Positions 1 through 7,110 of a stretch of DNA of 9,961 nt are shown piece by piece. The notes beneath the pieces are model-generated. The model saw only the letters and a list, made by a program, of their open reading frames with translations, searched no databases and was not told the origin of the DNA. Where the stretch lies: assembly GCA_020860025.1 (NCBI GenBank), contig JAJBVC010000005.1:1-9961 (forward strand), in the 5' to 3' direction. The position numbers and the translations under genes are program-made. The stretch is from Clostridiales bacterium. GTDB lineage: Bacteria > Bacillota > Clostridia > Oscillospirales > Acutalibacteraceae. Positions within the stretch are counted from its first letter, which is position 1; every line of letters starts with the position of its first letter.

Positions 1-654
1 TTAGTTAACAATAACGGAAAAAAAATTAATTTTTTAATACCTGATGAAGGACTGATACTTATTCGAGATATTGTTGCAAGTATTGAATTCTATTCTGCAA
101 GATATAGTAAGAATCAATTATCTAAACCGTTACATCATGTTACTTCAGAAACAGAGGTTAATGTTTTAGTTCTTCCTGTTTATGAAGCTATTCAAAAATG
201 TATTGAGAAACACAGAATTTTTATGAATGACTATATTAAGAATTCTGGTAAGTCAACAAATGATTATTTAGGTGAATGGTTTCATGCAAGAACTTACCCA
301 AAGTTTAGAACAGGTGAAAAAGGTCAACGGACTTTAATTGATGGTTCATTTAGACCACAATTACACATTGTTAGAGTTATATATTCTCACATAAATTACT
401 TTAATTACATTAAAAATGTTGTATTTTTCTCGCCTATTGAAAACAAAACTGAAATATGTAAAGCTCTAACAAACTGGATTTATAAATATTTATTACTATA
501 CCAGAATAATTTCTACGATTGGATTGCAGAAACGAATTATAATTCTGACAACAATGTTTATGAAAGATTAATTAAACTAGTTAATGCACAAATGAATCAT
601 CCAGAACAAAACATAGATATTTCTCTTAAAAACAGGAGAAATTATCAATTATAA
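1..654 (+). CDS. Unrecognised AT-rich protein, C-terminal 217 residues (5' end outside window)
   Basis: The reading frame is open from base 1 to the TAA at 652-654, so the gene begins before the window; the internal ATG at 223 is not a convincing start because coding continues upstream and no clear Shine-Dalgarno precedes it. The visible 217 residues are rich in Asn, Ile, Tyr and Lys, with no signal peptide, obvious transmembrane helix or catalytic motif I can name. A conserved-looking stretch is the segment HARTYPKFRTGEKGQRTLID at about residues 97-116 of the fragment. Base composition is clearly more AT-rich than the conjugation genes to its right, and it runs convergent to them, which suggests cargo acquired separately. 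I do not recognise the family; a defence or other accessory role is possible but nothing here proves it. Confidence 0.75.
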   Translation, partial: LVNNNGKKINFLIPDEGLILIRDIVASIEFYSARYSKNQLSKPLHHVTSETEVNVLVLPVYEAIQKCIEKHRIFMNDYIKNSGKSTNDYLGEWFHARTYPKFRTGEKGQRTLIDGSFRPQLHIVRVIYSHINYFNYIKNVVFFSPIENKTEICKALTNWIYKYLLLYQNNFYDWIAETNYNSDNNVYERLIKLVNAQMNHPEQNIDISLKNRRNYQL

Positions 655-660
655 TGTTTG

Positions 661-693
661 AGGAACTGGTATCAATTCAAGATACCAGTTCCT
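661..693. terminator. Hairpin between convergent genes, probable terminator
   Basis: A perfect 13-bp inverted repeat (661-673 with 681-693) closes a 7-base loop. It sits 6 bases after the stop of the plus-strand gene and 6 bases from the stop of the minus-strand Maff2-like gene. On the plus strand it is followed by the A/T-rich AATATTTTA, so termination in that direction is more credible. On the minus strand no clear U tract follows, so the bidirectional role is inferred from the convergent placement. Confidence 0.7.
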
Positions 694-699
694 AATATT

Positions 700-1050
700 T
701 TATCCTGTAATTAAATTAAGGATTTCCTTTGCAAAGGTAATAACAATACCACCTGCAAGAGTGAGAAGTCCGTTTGCTCTCTGGGACGGGTCGTGAGATT
801 TCAGCGATAAGCCGACCTGAACGATACCGAAGCCGAGGATGATAAGACCAATCGCACGGATAAGACCGAAAATAAAGGTGGATAAGTTATTTACTACCGC
901 TAAAGGATCATCAGCAGCAAAGGCTGTGATGCTTGTGCAGCAAAGAGTGAATACAATCGCTGAAAAAATGGAAAAGAGAACCTTCGTCTTCCTTGACATC
1001 GGCTCTCTGCGTGTTTCAAGTCTTTCAGACTTATTGATTAACTTTTTCAT
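700..1050 (-). CDS. Maff2-family small membrane protein of conjugation module
   Basis: This is a 116-aa protein with a basic N-terminus, a hydrophobic stretch at about residues 24-45 ending in AFA followed by ADD (a plausible signal-peptide cleavage site), then two further hydrophobic segments at about 57-80 and 95-113. The pair of C-terminal helices separated by SHDPSQRANG, and the sequence GGIVITF, match what I know of Maff2 proteins, which lie directly after the coupling protein in Firmicutes ICEs. A small VirB2/TrbC-like pilin or channel component is a reasonable functional guess, not shown here. The start at 1050 is supported by GGAGGT 8 bases upstream; a second Met at residue 18 (999) would give a more ordinary signal peptide. 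It begins 14 bases after the virD4 stop, so the two are almost certainly cotranscribed. It is the last backbone gene in the window. Confidence 0.8.
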   Translation of the reverse strand: MKKLINKSERLETRREPMSRKTKVLFSIFSAIVFTLCCTSITAFAADDPLAVVNNLSTFIFGLIRAIGLIILGFGIVQVGLSLKSHDPSQRANGLLTLAGGIVITFAKEILNLITG

Positions 1051-1064
1051 TAAAGTTACCTCCG

Positions 1065-2855
1065 TTAAATGTTAAAAATAGTTTCAAGTTCTTCTTCTGT
1101 GAGAAGTTCAAGGTTGTTCTCGGCTTCGTCTGTATCAGGTAAATCATCAACAGATGTACCAAGAAAAGAAATGGTGGCGACATCTTTATCAACATCGCCG
1201 TGAATATATGGTGCTGCACCACCATCCTCCGTTAATGCAAAGTTCGGATGGTTTCGTATATTGTATTTAAGGTCAAGAATTGGTCGCTCGCCACGGATGA
1301 ACAGAATGCAGTATTTGTTATCAAGCATACGAACCTCATCTGGCGTCATTAACTCTCTGCCCGTTATCTGATAATTTGTTGAGTAATTTCCGTTTCTGCC
1401 CATGCTCTTGCCATAGGTGTTTGTGTCAATCGTTTCCTTTCCGAGCAGTTCCGAAACATACTTGTGTGTTGATTGCTCATTACCGCCGAGATAAAGAAAT
1501 TCATCACAGTTACCAACGATGCTTTCCCATTGCTTTTCAAAGAGTGCTTTAAGCTGTGCCATATTCTGAATAATTATGGATACAGACACACCTCTTGAAC
1601 GCATTACGGACAATATCTTGTCAAAGTCATCGGGGAGCGATATGTTTGCAAACTCGTCCATACAGAAATGAACGGGCATCGGTAACGCTCCCTTGTAGAT
1701 ACTGTCAGCAGCATAGAAAAGCTGTTGAAAGAGTTGAGTATATAGGATAGAAATAAGGAAATTAAAACTTGTATCGTTATCGGGAATAACAGCGAATAAT
1801 GCCACTTTTCTCTCACCGAGCGTTTGTAAGTCAAGCTCGTCGTAAGAGGTCATAGAAGCAAGGCTGTCAAGATTAAATTTTTCAAGCCTTGCCGCTAATG
1901 TTACCTGAATTGATTTAAGCGTTTTTGCCGAGCCTGAATGGTAAGAACGGTAATATTTAAGAGCAATATGATTTGGGTTGTCAGCTTCCAAATCATCAAA
2001 GAGCATATCAAGGGGGCTATCAAAATTACCCGCTTCTTCATCAATGTCAGCAGCTCTTAACATTTCCATTACCATAGCGAAGTTCTGTTCATCTTCGGGT
2101 GCTTCATAGACAAGGTAGAATATCAGTGCAAGTAAAAGCATTTGAGCAGCCGTATCCCAAAACGGGTCGTTACTCTGTGAGCCTTTTGGCGTGGTGCTTT
2201 TGAAAAGGTTTGTTACAAGCCTTTGCACATCGTTGTCACTCATCAGATACTTGAACGGATTGTAGCAATGGCTACGCTCCATGTTGATTAAGTCAACAAC
2301 GATAACCTCATAGCCGTTAGACTTTAACATAGCGCCTGTGTCCCTGACGATTTCACCTTTTGGGTCTGTTACCACAAAGGAACAGTTACACTGCATAATA
2401 TTCGGCTTTGCAAAGAAGAAGGTTTTACCTGCACCGGAGCCACCTGCAACAAGTGTGTTGAGGTTTCTCATATGAGCCTTTGCATTAAGTCCCATACATA
2501 CCTCATTCGTGAGTATCTTGTTATTGGACTTTGGCTTTTGCTCATATTTCTTTCTTATGGTGTGTTTGTTACCCCACTTTGCCGAGCCGTGTTCCTCACC
2601 CTTACGGTAGTTTCTCATACTTGCAACAGCAACACCGATTGATAAATCATATATCATCAAAACAATGAGGACAGTTTTTAGGCTGTCCTCACATAATGAT
2701 ATATTCAGCGGATTTTCCATCGCTTCTGTTAAAGCAGAAAGCATATCGGGAAGTCCGCCGCTTGTATGCGGCGCTATTACCAAGCCGAGCCATATGACTG
2801 GCAGAATACCGATAAGAGCAAAGATATAAACGGATTTGCGATTGTTATCTCGCAT
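1065..2855 (-). CDS. virD4: VirD4/TraG-type coupling ATPase of type IV secretion
   Basis: This 596-aa protein is the type IV coupling protein that recruits the relaxase-DNA complex and drives DNA into the secretion channel at the inner membrane. Two N-terminal membrane segments are visible (about residues 10-27 and 60-79), followed by the family-typical EEHGSAKWG stretch, a Walker A motif GGSGAGKT at about 138-145, the TDPKGE segment at about 163-168, and a Walker B region HFCMDEFANI around 396-405. Length and domain order fit the VirD4-like family of Firmicutes ICEs. I chose the ATG at 2855 because AAAGGGAC lies just upstream; the frame can be extended to a TTG at 2870, which has no good ribosome site. 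The start overlaps the preceding 66-aa gene by 11 bases, indicating translational coupling. No frameshift or missing motif was seen, so the ATPase appears intact. Confidence 0.95.
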   Translation of the reverse strand: MRDNNRKSVYIFALIGILPVIWLGLVIAPHTSGGLPDMLSALTEAMENPLNISLCEDSLKTVLIVLMIYDLSIGVAVASMRNYRKGEEHGSAKWGNKHTIRKKYEQKPKSNNKILTNEVCMGLNAKAHMRNLNTLVAGGSGAGKTFFFAKPNIMQCNCSFVVTDPKGEIVRDTGAMLKSNGYEVIVVDLINMERSHCYNPFKYLMSDNDVQRLVTNLFKSTTPKGSQSNDPFWDTAAQMLLLALIFYLVYEAPEDEQNFAMVMEMLRAADIDEEAGNFDSPLDMLFDDLEADNPNHIALKYYRSYHSGSAKTLKSIQVTLAARLEKFNLDSLASMTSYDELDLQTLGERKVALFAVIPDNDTSFNFLISILYTQLFQQLFYAADSIYKGALPMPVHFCMDEFANISLPDDFDKILSVMRSRGVSVSIIIQNMAQLKALFEKQWESIVGNCDEFLYLGGNEQSTHKYVSELLGKETIDTNTYGKSMGRNGNYSTNYQITGRELMTPDEVRMLDNKYCILFIRGERPILDLKYNIRNHPNFALTEDGGAAPYIHGDVDKDVATISFLGTSVDDLPDTDEAENNLELLTEEELETIFNI

Positions 2856-3045
2856 CGTTGTCCCTTTCAATGACCTTAAACTTTTTTACGGGTGCTTTAC
2901 CAACCTTTACAATGAGTTTGTTTACTGCTTCAATGCAATCCTCCATATCCTCGCCGTTTTTCAGTTCATCTTTGAGGCTGTCAAGACCACGCAAAAGCAG
3001 GCTGTGTTCCTCACCGTCAAGAGCAAGATGATAAAGCCTTACCAT
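2845..3045 (-). CDS. Small conserved-context protein of conjugation operon, unknown function
   Basis: This is a 66-aa soluble-looking protein, acidic and helical in the middle (residues about 20-50) and basic towards the end (VGKAPVKKFKVIER). GAGGTG lies about 6 bases before the ATG. It starts 12 bases after the ArdC-like gene ends and overlaps the virD4 start by 11 bases, so it is a genuine member of the operon and not a chance frame. I do not recognise a named family. Its position between the ArdC-like gene and virD4 suggests an accessory role in the transfer apparatus or in controlling virD4 translation, but this is inference from context only. Confidence 0.7.
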   Translation of the reverse strand: MVRLYHLALDGEEHSLLLRGLDSLKDELKNGEDMEDCIEAVNKLIVKVGKAPVKKFKVIERDNDAR

Positions 3046-3057
3046 AATGACACCTCA

Positions 3058-3963
3058 TTATCTTTCCATATCGTCATTGCTTCTGGCTTCTCTGTCCTTG
3101 TTAAGTTCAGAATAAACCTTTGAGCCGATTTCATTGACGGAATCTCTTGCCATTGTGAGTTTTTCACGGATACCGTTGTTGTCAAGGTCTGCCCACTCTT
3201 TCGGCGGGGAAGCAAGGTCAATGCCTTTCGTGTCGATACCGTACTTTCTGCAAAGCATATATGCGGCACATTTTGCAGGATAGAGTGCTTCATTTCTGTC
3301 ATAGGAGTCGCTGTTATAGGCAATCTCTGCAAGAGAGAGTTCCTGTGCAACTGCCTGAAAGAGTTTTGTTGCATCGCCGACATTCTCTCTGACAAGAAGC
3401 ATATTGCTTTCAGGTTCATAATATGCCGCAGCATTTTCAATCGGAATCTTGTCAGAGATTTCATAGTCAATCTGACTTGTTTCAAGCATTGCCGCAACAA
3501 TTTTTGCCGGATCGTGATTTACAGTAGGAGTATTTCTTCTGCGAGCATTGGTCTGTGAAATATCAAAGACTCTTTTCACATTGTAGGAAATACCGACAGA
3601 ACCGTTTTCACGGGAGTATTCCTTCGGTTCAAGAATCATAAGGCTCTTTGAACCACGCTTAACGGTAACGCCCGTTTCGCTCCAATCCTTATAGTCCTTA
3701 AGCTGTGTCGCTTCGGGGAGCTGCTGCATAATGAGAACCGTGTTTGCAACGGAGTATCTGTCAAGTCTTGCCTGAGTATCAAGATACTGCATAAAGCTTT
3801 CCGGACTCTGAAGAATGTTGTTGAAGCCTTCGTCAATCATTGAGTAGGCGGCATTACGCTCTTCTTCCTTTTTGAGAGCGTATTCCTCCTTTGTCATCTG
3901 CTGACGGGGTTCATTTGATTTGTTTCTGTTGAAGCCGTTACGCTTCGGATGGTAGTTAGCCAT
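3058..3963 (-). CDS. ArdC-like ssDNA-binding protein with degenerate metallopeptidase motif
   Basis: This 301-aa protein resembles ArdC antirestriction proteins. Residues about 40-135 look like the ArdC N-terminal single-stranded-DNA-binding domain, including RYSVANTVLIMQQLPEATQL and a following W-x(5)-V-x-(K/R)G-x-KS pattern. The C-terminal half aligns in character with the ArdC metallopeptidase domain: QELSLAEIA at about 207-215 sits where the zinc-binding HExxH would be, followed by a helix with E225 and CAAYMLCRKYGID. Both metal-binding histidines are replaced (Q207 and L211), so protease activity is unlikely. ArdC is known to protect incoming plasmid DNA from restriction; whether this variant does so is inferred. 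The ATG at 3963 has GAGAGGT about 8 bases upstream, formed from the last codons of pcfB, and the gap to pcfB is only 5 bases. Confidence 0.75.
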   Translation of the reverse strand: MANYHPKRNGFNRNKSNEPRQQMTKEEYALKKEEERNAAYSMIDEGFNNILQSPESFMQYLDTQARLDRYSVANTVLIMQQLPEATQLKDYKDWSETGVTVKRGSKSLMILEPKEYSRENGSVGISYNVKRVFDISQTNARRRNTPTVNHDPAKIVAAMLETSQIDYEISDKIPIENAAAYYEPESNMLLVRENVGDATKLFQAVAQELSLAEIAYNSDSYDRNEALYPAKCAAYMLCRKYGIDTKGIDLASPPKEWADLDNNGIREKLTMARDSVNEIGSKVYSELNKDREARSNDDMER

Positions 3964-3968
3964 AATTT

Positions 3969-4769
3969 TTACCTCTCTTTTTTATCTTTAATTTTGATGT
4001 CGGGTTGCTTATGCTCAATAACCTTCGGCGTGGTTTTCTTCGGCTCATCAACCTCAATGTCAAGCGCTTTCTGCTGTTCCTTCTGCTTCTTAATCTGTAC
4101 TCTGTAATGGTCAATCTTTTCCCGTACAGATTCTTTGGCAGCACCCTTATCAGAGAGCGTTCTTGGTTTCTGCGTATTCAACGAATTTTGCTCGGACAGA
4201 GGGCTTTTTTCTGTCTTTGCTAAGGAAGGGTTTTCTGTTTCGTTCTCCTCCCTTTGAATAGGCTTGCCGAGAGCCTGTTCGGTAATCAAGTCTGCCTTGC
4301 TCTTTTCAGGCTTATCCTTTTCCTTTGCTTTACGCTGGGAAAGCTCTTTCTCCGACTCATTAACGATAGTAGCCTTTTCATCATCGGTAAGATTAAGACC
4401 GAAGCGTTCAATAATTCTCTGAATTTTAGAACTGTCCTCGGCTCTTGCGATAATATCAACCTCGGCTGTTTTATCGGTAGAGGTTCTGTCACGAAGGACT
4501 GTATAAAGAACGCCGTATTTCTTTGCGTTACGGGTAAACTTTTCCAAGTCCTTTTGTGAGATGGAGAAAACTTTGAGTTCTTTACCTGATTTGAGCATTT
4601 TGGTAAGCCTTGTTTTACCTTTTGTTTTTGAGCTTTTCGGATTTTTGAGGGCGGCGATTAAAAGTCCTGCAATATCACGAGCCGCTTCGCCCGTAATCTT
4701 TGCAGCAACCTCAACGCCCTCAAGAGATAATCTCACAACCTGTTCGGCTGCATCACTTGAGCTGCTCAT
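3969..4769 (-). CDS. pcfB: PcfB-family relaxosome accessory protein (DUF3801)
   Basis: This 266-aa protein matches the PcfB/DUF3801 pattern: an N-terminal globular part (about residues 6-150) with AAEQVVRLSLEGVEVAAKIT, RLTKMLKSGKELKVFSI and KKYGVLYTVLRDR, and then a long charged, low-complexity tail rich in Lys, Glu and Pro that is probably unstructured. In the enterococcal plasmid pCF10, PcfB works with the relaxase and helps dock the substrate on the coupling protein; that role is assigned here by family and by its place between relaxase and virD4. The frame can be extended to an ATG at 4826, but the ATG at 4769 has a strong AAGGAGG (4779-4785) 9 bases upstream and gives the usual N-terminus, so I take 4769. 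It overlaps the relaxase end by 17 bases. Confidence 0.88.
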   Translation of the reverse strand: MSSSSDAAEQVVRLSLEGVEVAAKITGEAARDIAGLLIAALKNPKSSKTKGKTRLTKMLKSGKELKVFSISQKDLEKFTRNAKKYGVLYTVLRDRTSTDKTAEVDIIARAEDSSKIQRIIERFGLNLTDDEKATIVNESEKELSQRKAKEKDKPEKSKADLITEQALGKPIQREENETENPSLAKTEKSPLSEQNSLNTQKPRTLSDKGAAKESVREKIDHYRVQIKKQKEQQKALDIEVDEPKKTTPKVIEHKQPDIKIKDKKER

Positions 4770-6126
4770 AAGACTTTTCCTCCTTTTGTTTTGGTGCTCT
4801 TTCATCATCTGTTCGGATTTGCTCAACTCGCTTTTCTAAATCTTGGGAACGTGCAGCGATATCCTCGCAGAGTGAAATCTCCTTTCGGAGTTCGCCGAGT
4901 CTTTGTGAAATATTAGAAATCTTATCCTTTATCTCTGAACGCTCAACCTCACTTATGCCTTTATGCCTTTCATTATTTCTCAGGTGTTTTCGTTCAGTAG
5001 TTAAGGCTTCCATTTCCTCTTCACAAGACTCTTTATACGAAACAAGCTGCTCGGTAGTTTCAATGTGATGCTTACCGAGCAGCCTTGCTTCTTGTGAATA
5101 TTTTTCAACCTTTATTAAGTCCTTTCGCAAGAGATAATGAAGTTTATGCGGTGTTTGCCTTTCTTCCGGCTTGTCAAAGTATCCGAGCCGATAGCAGTAG
5201 TAAAGATAAAGGTTGTACAGACTGCCTTTTACTCTGCGAAAATCATACTGCGGATGATACGGTGGCGGTGTGTATCCCGTAAAGCCTTGCAGAAAGGTTC
5301 TGTTTCGTGCGTTCTCTTGTATACGCTCTTTAATTCTTCTGTTTGTGTATTCATCGCCAAGACGGTATAAACGGATTGGTCTTCCGTCCTCGTTGGGAGT
5401 AACTGTCCAATACTTTCGGTTTGGACTCAAGTTGTATCTATATCCCATTGAGCGTAAATGCTGTTGAAATTCGCCAAGCGTTTTGCTATGTGCAATAGCC
5501 TCGTCAACAGCTGCACGGGCGAGATTATATCTTGTCGGCATACCTGCTTTGTCTTTCATTGTCAGATGACGGGAATCAATATGCGTTTCAGGATTTTCAA
5601 TAACTGATACGCCGTATTCCTTGCAAATATCGTCTGCAATATGGCGAAAACATTTCCATGCTTTCTCTTGATTTTGTAATCGCTTCCCGTCAACAAAAGA
5701 AATTGAATTGATTACAAAGTGATTGTGAAGGCAATGGGAATTTAGATGTGTAGTAACAACAACTTGAAATCTATCACCCCAAACTCTTGAAGCAAAGGCA
5801 ATGCCCATTTGATGTGCAAGCTCAGGCGTAACCTCGTCAGGTTTGAAACTCATATATCCGTGATACGCTTGAACACCATCAACCTTATCATAGTTTCTTT
5901 TTACCTTGACAAAATCATTTCTTGCTGTCGTAGCATTACAGTTAATGCCCGTAACATAGAATTGCTTTTCGGTTTTTTCTTCGTCCTTTGCATAGGCGAG
6001 GACATCACCGAGAGCCTGCAATTCTTCTTCGGAATAGTTTGGGTTTTCGGTTTTGATTTTGTTGGTTGCATAATCAATAACATGATCGAGTCGGGTTTTA
6101 ACTTCCCACAGTCTTGTTACTGCCAT
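4753..6126 (-). CDS. MOBP-type relaxase (mobilization nuclease)
   Basis: This 457-aa protein is a relaxase, which nicks one strand at oriT, stays covalently bound through a tyrosine and pilots the strand into the recipient. Residues about 10-250 look like the Relaxase/mobilization nuclease domain. The metal-binding histidine motif is visible as THLNSHCLHNHFVINS, with H127, H134 and H136 as the likely ligands. A tyrosine in the N-terminal HVIDYATNKIKTENP segment (Y19) is the likely nucleophile by analogy with MOBP enzymes. From about residue 340 the sequence becomes highly charged and coiled-coil-like, typical of the C-terminal tail that contacts partner proteins. The ATG at 6126 lies within the end of mobC (29-base overlap) and its ribosome site is weak, so translation is probably coupled to mobC. 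All motifs appear intact. Confidence 0.93.
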   Translation of the reverse strand: MAVTRLWEVKTRLDHVIDYATNKIKTENPNYSEEELQALGDVLAYAKDEEKTEKQFYVTGINCNATTARNDFVKVKRNYDKVDGVQAYHGYMSFKPDEVTPELAHQMGIAFASRVWGDRFQVVVTTHLNSHCLHNHFVINSISFVDGKRLQNQEKAWKCFRHIADDICKEYGVSVIENPETHIDSRHLTMKDKAGMPTRYNLARAAVDEAIAHSKTLGEFQQHLRSMGYRYNLSPNRKYWTVTPNEDGRPIRLYRLGDEYTNRRIKERIQENARNRTFLQGFTGYTPPPYHPQYDFRRVKGSLYNLYLYYCYRLGYFDKPEERQTPHKLHYLLRKDLIKVEKYSQEARLLGKHHIETTEQLVSYKESCEEEMEALTTERKHLRNNERHKGISEVERSEIKDKISNISQRLGELRKEISLCEDIAARSQDLEKRVEQIRTDDERAPKQKEEKSYEQLK

Positions 6127-6454
6127 CCTTGTTCACTCTTTCAGGGTTGATATATACTTCTGTCATATCTGAAATTAATGTTTGAATACTGTTATTTAGA
6201 GATATGAGTGTTGGTGTATCAATAAAGTTTAGAGAGTTTGCCTTTGCAAGAAGTTGACCGACATTAGCACCGAGTTTAGCAAGTTGATGAACACACTCAT
6301 TAAAGCCATCAGGTTTAGACTTTGGCTCATAACCGTGAATGAGCATACGCACAAGCGCCGCTTCCGAAATACAAGCTGCCTTTGCTTTTTTCTTTAACTC
6401 TGCATCATCTTCGGCAGTAAAACGAAAATGCTTGCTGATAAATTTATTCTTCAT
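6098..6454 (-). CDS. mobC: MobC-like relaxosome protein
   Basis: This is a 118-aa basic protein. Residues about 8-42 resemble a ribbon-helix-helix DNA-binding segment (FRFTAEDDAELKKKAKAA followed by ISEAALVRMLIHGY), and residues about 55-75 contain AKLGANVGQLLAKAN, the conserved helix pattern of MobC proteins. MobC normally binds oriT and helps the relaxase open the nick region. Only a weak ribosome site (GGTG) precedes the ATG at 6454; the start overlaps the preceding gene by 11 bases and its own end overlaps the relaxase start by 29 bases, so the three genes are probably translationally coupled. The gene order mobC-relaxase supports the call. Confidence 0.88.
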   Translation of the reverse strand: MKNKFISKHFRFTAEDDAELKKKAKAACISEAALVRMLIHGYEPKSKPDGFNECVHQLAKLGANVGQLLAKANSLNFIDTPTLISLNNSIQTLISDMTEVYINPERVNKDGSNKTVGS

Positions 6455-6857
6455 CTTCGTTCACCAGCTTTTCAATGCAGTACCAAGCAAAGAATTCAAT
6501 ATCACTTGGCGGACATTCTTTAAGCATAAAATCTTTTTCCGAGTATTCCGTTCCGTTAATGACAACGGGGAGGTCGGAGATTTCATCATAGAGAAATGCC
6601 CAAGCAAGTACCTCGTCAGAATAAACACCGTCATCAAAATTTTCATAAGTGTATCTGATGTGATTTGCAATTAGCAGAGAGAAAATTTCAAATGAATACC
6701 TCTCGACCATTGCATCAGCAATGACACCTAAAATTTTGAAATGGTTTTCTGATTCAACATCAAGCACCGATGAAAAGTTCACAAGCATTTCCATAAGCGG
6801 AATATGCTCCGTAGTTTTCACATCAGGTTTGCTGACAATCTTGACTTTGATTTCCAT
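6444..6857 (-). CDS. Acidic protein of unknown function upstream of mobC
   Basis: This is a 137-aa strongly acidic protein with several hydrophobic-aromatic helices (for example SFEIFSLLIANHIRYTYENF at about residues 55-74) and an acidic end, NEDEE. No transmembrane segment, cysteine motif or catalytic signature is evident. A strong AGGAGG (6867-6872) lies 9 bases before the ATG, within the 3' part of the overlapping DUF3789-like gene, and its own end overlaps mobC by 11 bases, so it belongs to the mobilisation gene group. I do not recognise the family. An acidic partner for a DNA-binding protein or a DNA-mimic role would fit its charge, but that is speculation. Confidence 0.72.
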   Translation of the reverse strand: MEIKVKIVSKPDVKTTEHIPLMEMLVNFSSVLDVESENHFKILGVIADAMVERYSFEIFSLLIANHIRYTYENFDDGVYSDEVLAWAFLYDEISDLPVVINGTEYSEKDFMLKECPPSDIEFFAWYCIEKLVNEDEE

Positions 6858-6981
6858 TGTTACACACCTCCTCTCGTCTTAATTGTTCTTCGGTATCACG
6901 GTTAATCTGAACAAGGCACATTGTCATAATGCCTGACGCACCGCCGAGAATAAAGCCGACTAAAAATATTAAAAGTTTCAT
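6823..6981 (-). CDS. DUF3789-like single-pass small membrane protein
   Basis: A 52-codon frame runs from ATG at 6981 to TGA at 6823. It encodes a hydrophobic segment LLIFLVGFILGGASGIMTMC at residues 3-22, then LVQINRDTEEQL and a polar tail. The glycine-rich membrane segment followed by MCLVQINR matches my memory of DUF3789 proteins, which are common in Firmicutes conjugative elements. GAAAGGAC precedes the start by about 9-12 bases. The gene overlaps the next gene by 35 bases, and the strong ribosome site of that gene lies inside it. Its role is unknown; a membrane anchor or regulator of the transfer machinery is possible. The membrane-segment-plus-ribosome-site combination makes a chance frame unlikely. 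Confidence 0.72.
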   Translation of the reverse strand: MKLLIFLVGFILGGASGIMTMCLVQINRDTEEQLRREEVCNNGNQSQDCQQT

Positions 6982-7010
6982 AGTGGTATTGTCCTTTCTT
7001 TCAAGAGGTT

Positions 7011-7030
7011 TTAGGGGAGATTTCCCCTAA
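7011..7030. repeat. 8-bp inverted repeat, 4-base loop
   Basis: TTAGGGGA (7011-7018) pairs with TCCCCTAA (7023-7030) around the loop GATT. No U tract follows on either strand, so a plain intrinsic terminator is unlikely. The inner half of this hairpin is also the left copy of the 11-base long-range inverted repeat. Confidence 0.7.
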
Positions 7031-7077
7031 CGACTTACTGTTTGAAGGCTTTTTGGCTACAAACAGTCTGCTCGTTA
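7028..7077. repeat. Interrupted inverted repeat of 6 + 8 bp
   Basis: TAACGA (7028-7033) pairs with TCGTTA (7072-7077); after a 3/4-base internal loop, ACTGTTTG (7037-7044) pairs with CAAACAGT (7060-7067), leaving a 15-base terminal loop. Long imperfect repeats of this kind are typical relaxase or MobC binding sites next to nic, which is the reason to propose oriT here. Confidence 0.65.
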
Positions 7078-7086
7078 AGACAACGC

Positions 7087-7102
7087 AACGCATTTATGCG
7101 TT
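7087..7102. repeat. Short hairpin AACGCAT...ATGCGTT
   Basis: A perfect 16-base palindrome forms 6 base pairs around the loop TTTA (or 7 pairs around 2 bases). It lies within 9 bases of the primase-like stop and is preceded by the tandem CAACG CAACG. It may be a protein-binding site or part of the larger fold. Confidence 0.6.
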
Positions 7103-7110
7103 TCTTCGCA

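Noticed and set aside
223..654. A complete 143-aa gene starting at the ATG at 223
   Set aside because: The same frame is open from base 1 without a stop and no Shine-Dalgarno precedes 223, so this is the tail of a longer gene.
2856..2870. A TTG start for virD4 at 2870
   Set aside because: No ribosome site at a suitable distance; the ATG at 2855 has one and gives the usual N-terminus.
4005..4559. Plus-strand frames opposite pcfB
   Set aside because: Hydrophobic antisense shadows of a Lys/Glu-rich gene, with no ribosome sites and no family resemblance.
4770..4826. An upstream start for pcfB at 4826
   Set aside because: The AAGGAGG at 4779-4785 clearly serves the ATG at 4769, and the extra 19 residues are lysine-rich and not typical of the family; they are the relaxase end read in another frame.
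7081..7102. A short repeat array (tandem CAACG units)
   Set aside because: Only two adjacent units, with no spacer-repeat pattern; not a CRISPR or an iteron array.
6982..7110. A promoter for the mobilisation genes in the structured region
   Set aside because: TTGTAG and TTGCGT were considered as -35 boxes, but no matching -10 was found; the region is better described by its inverted repeats.
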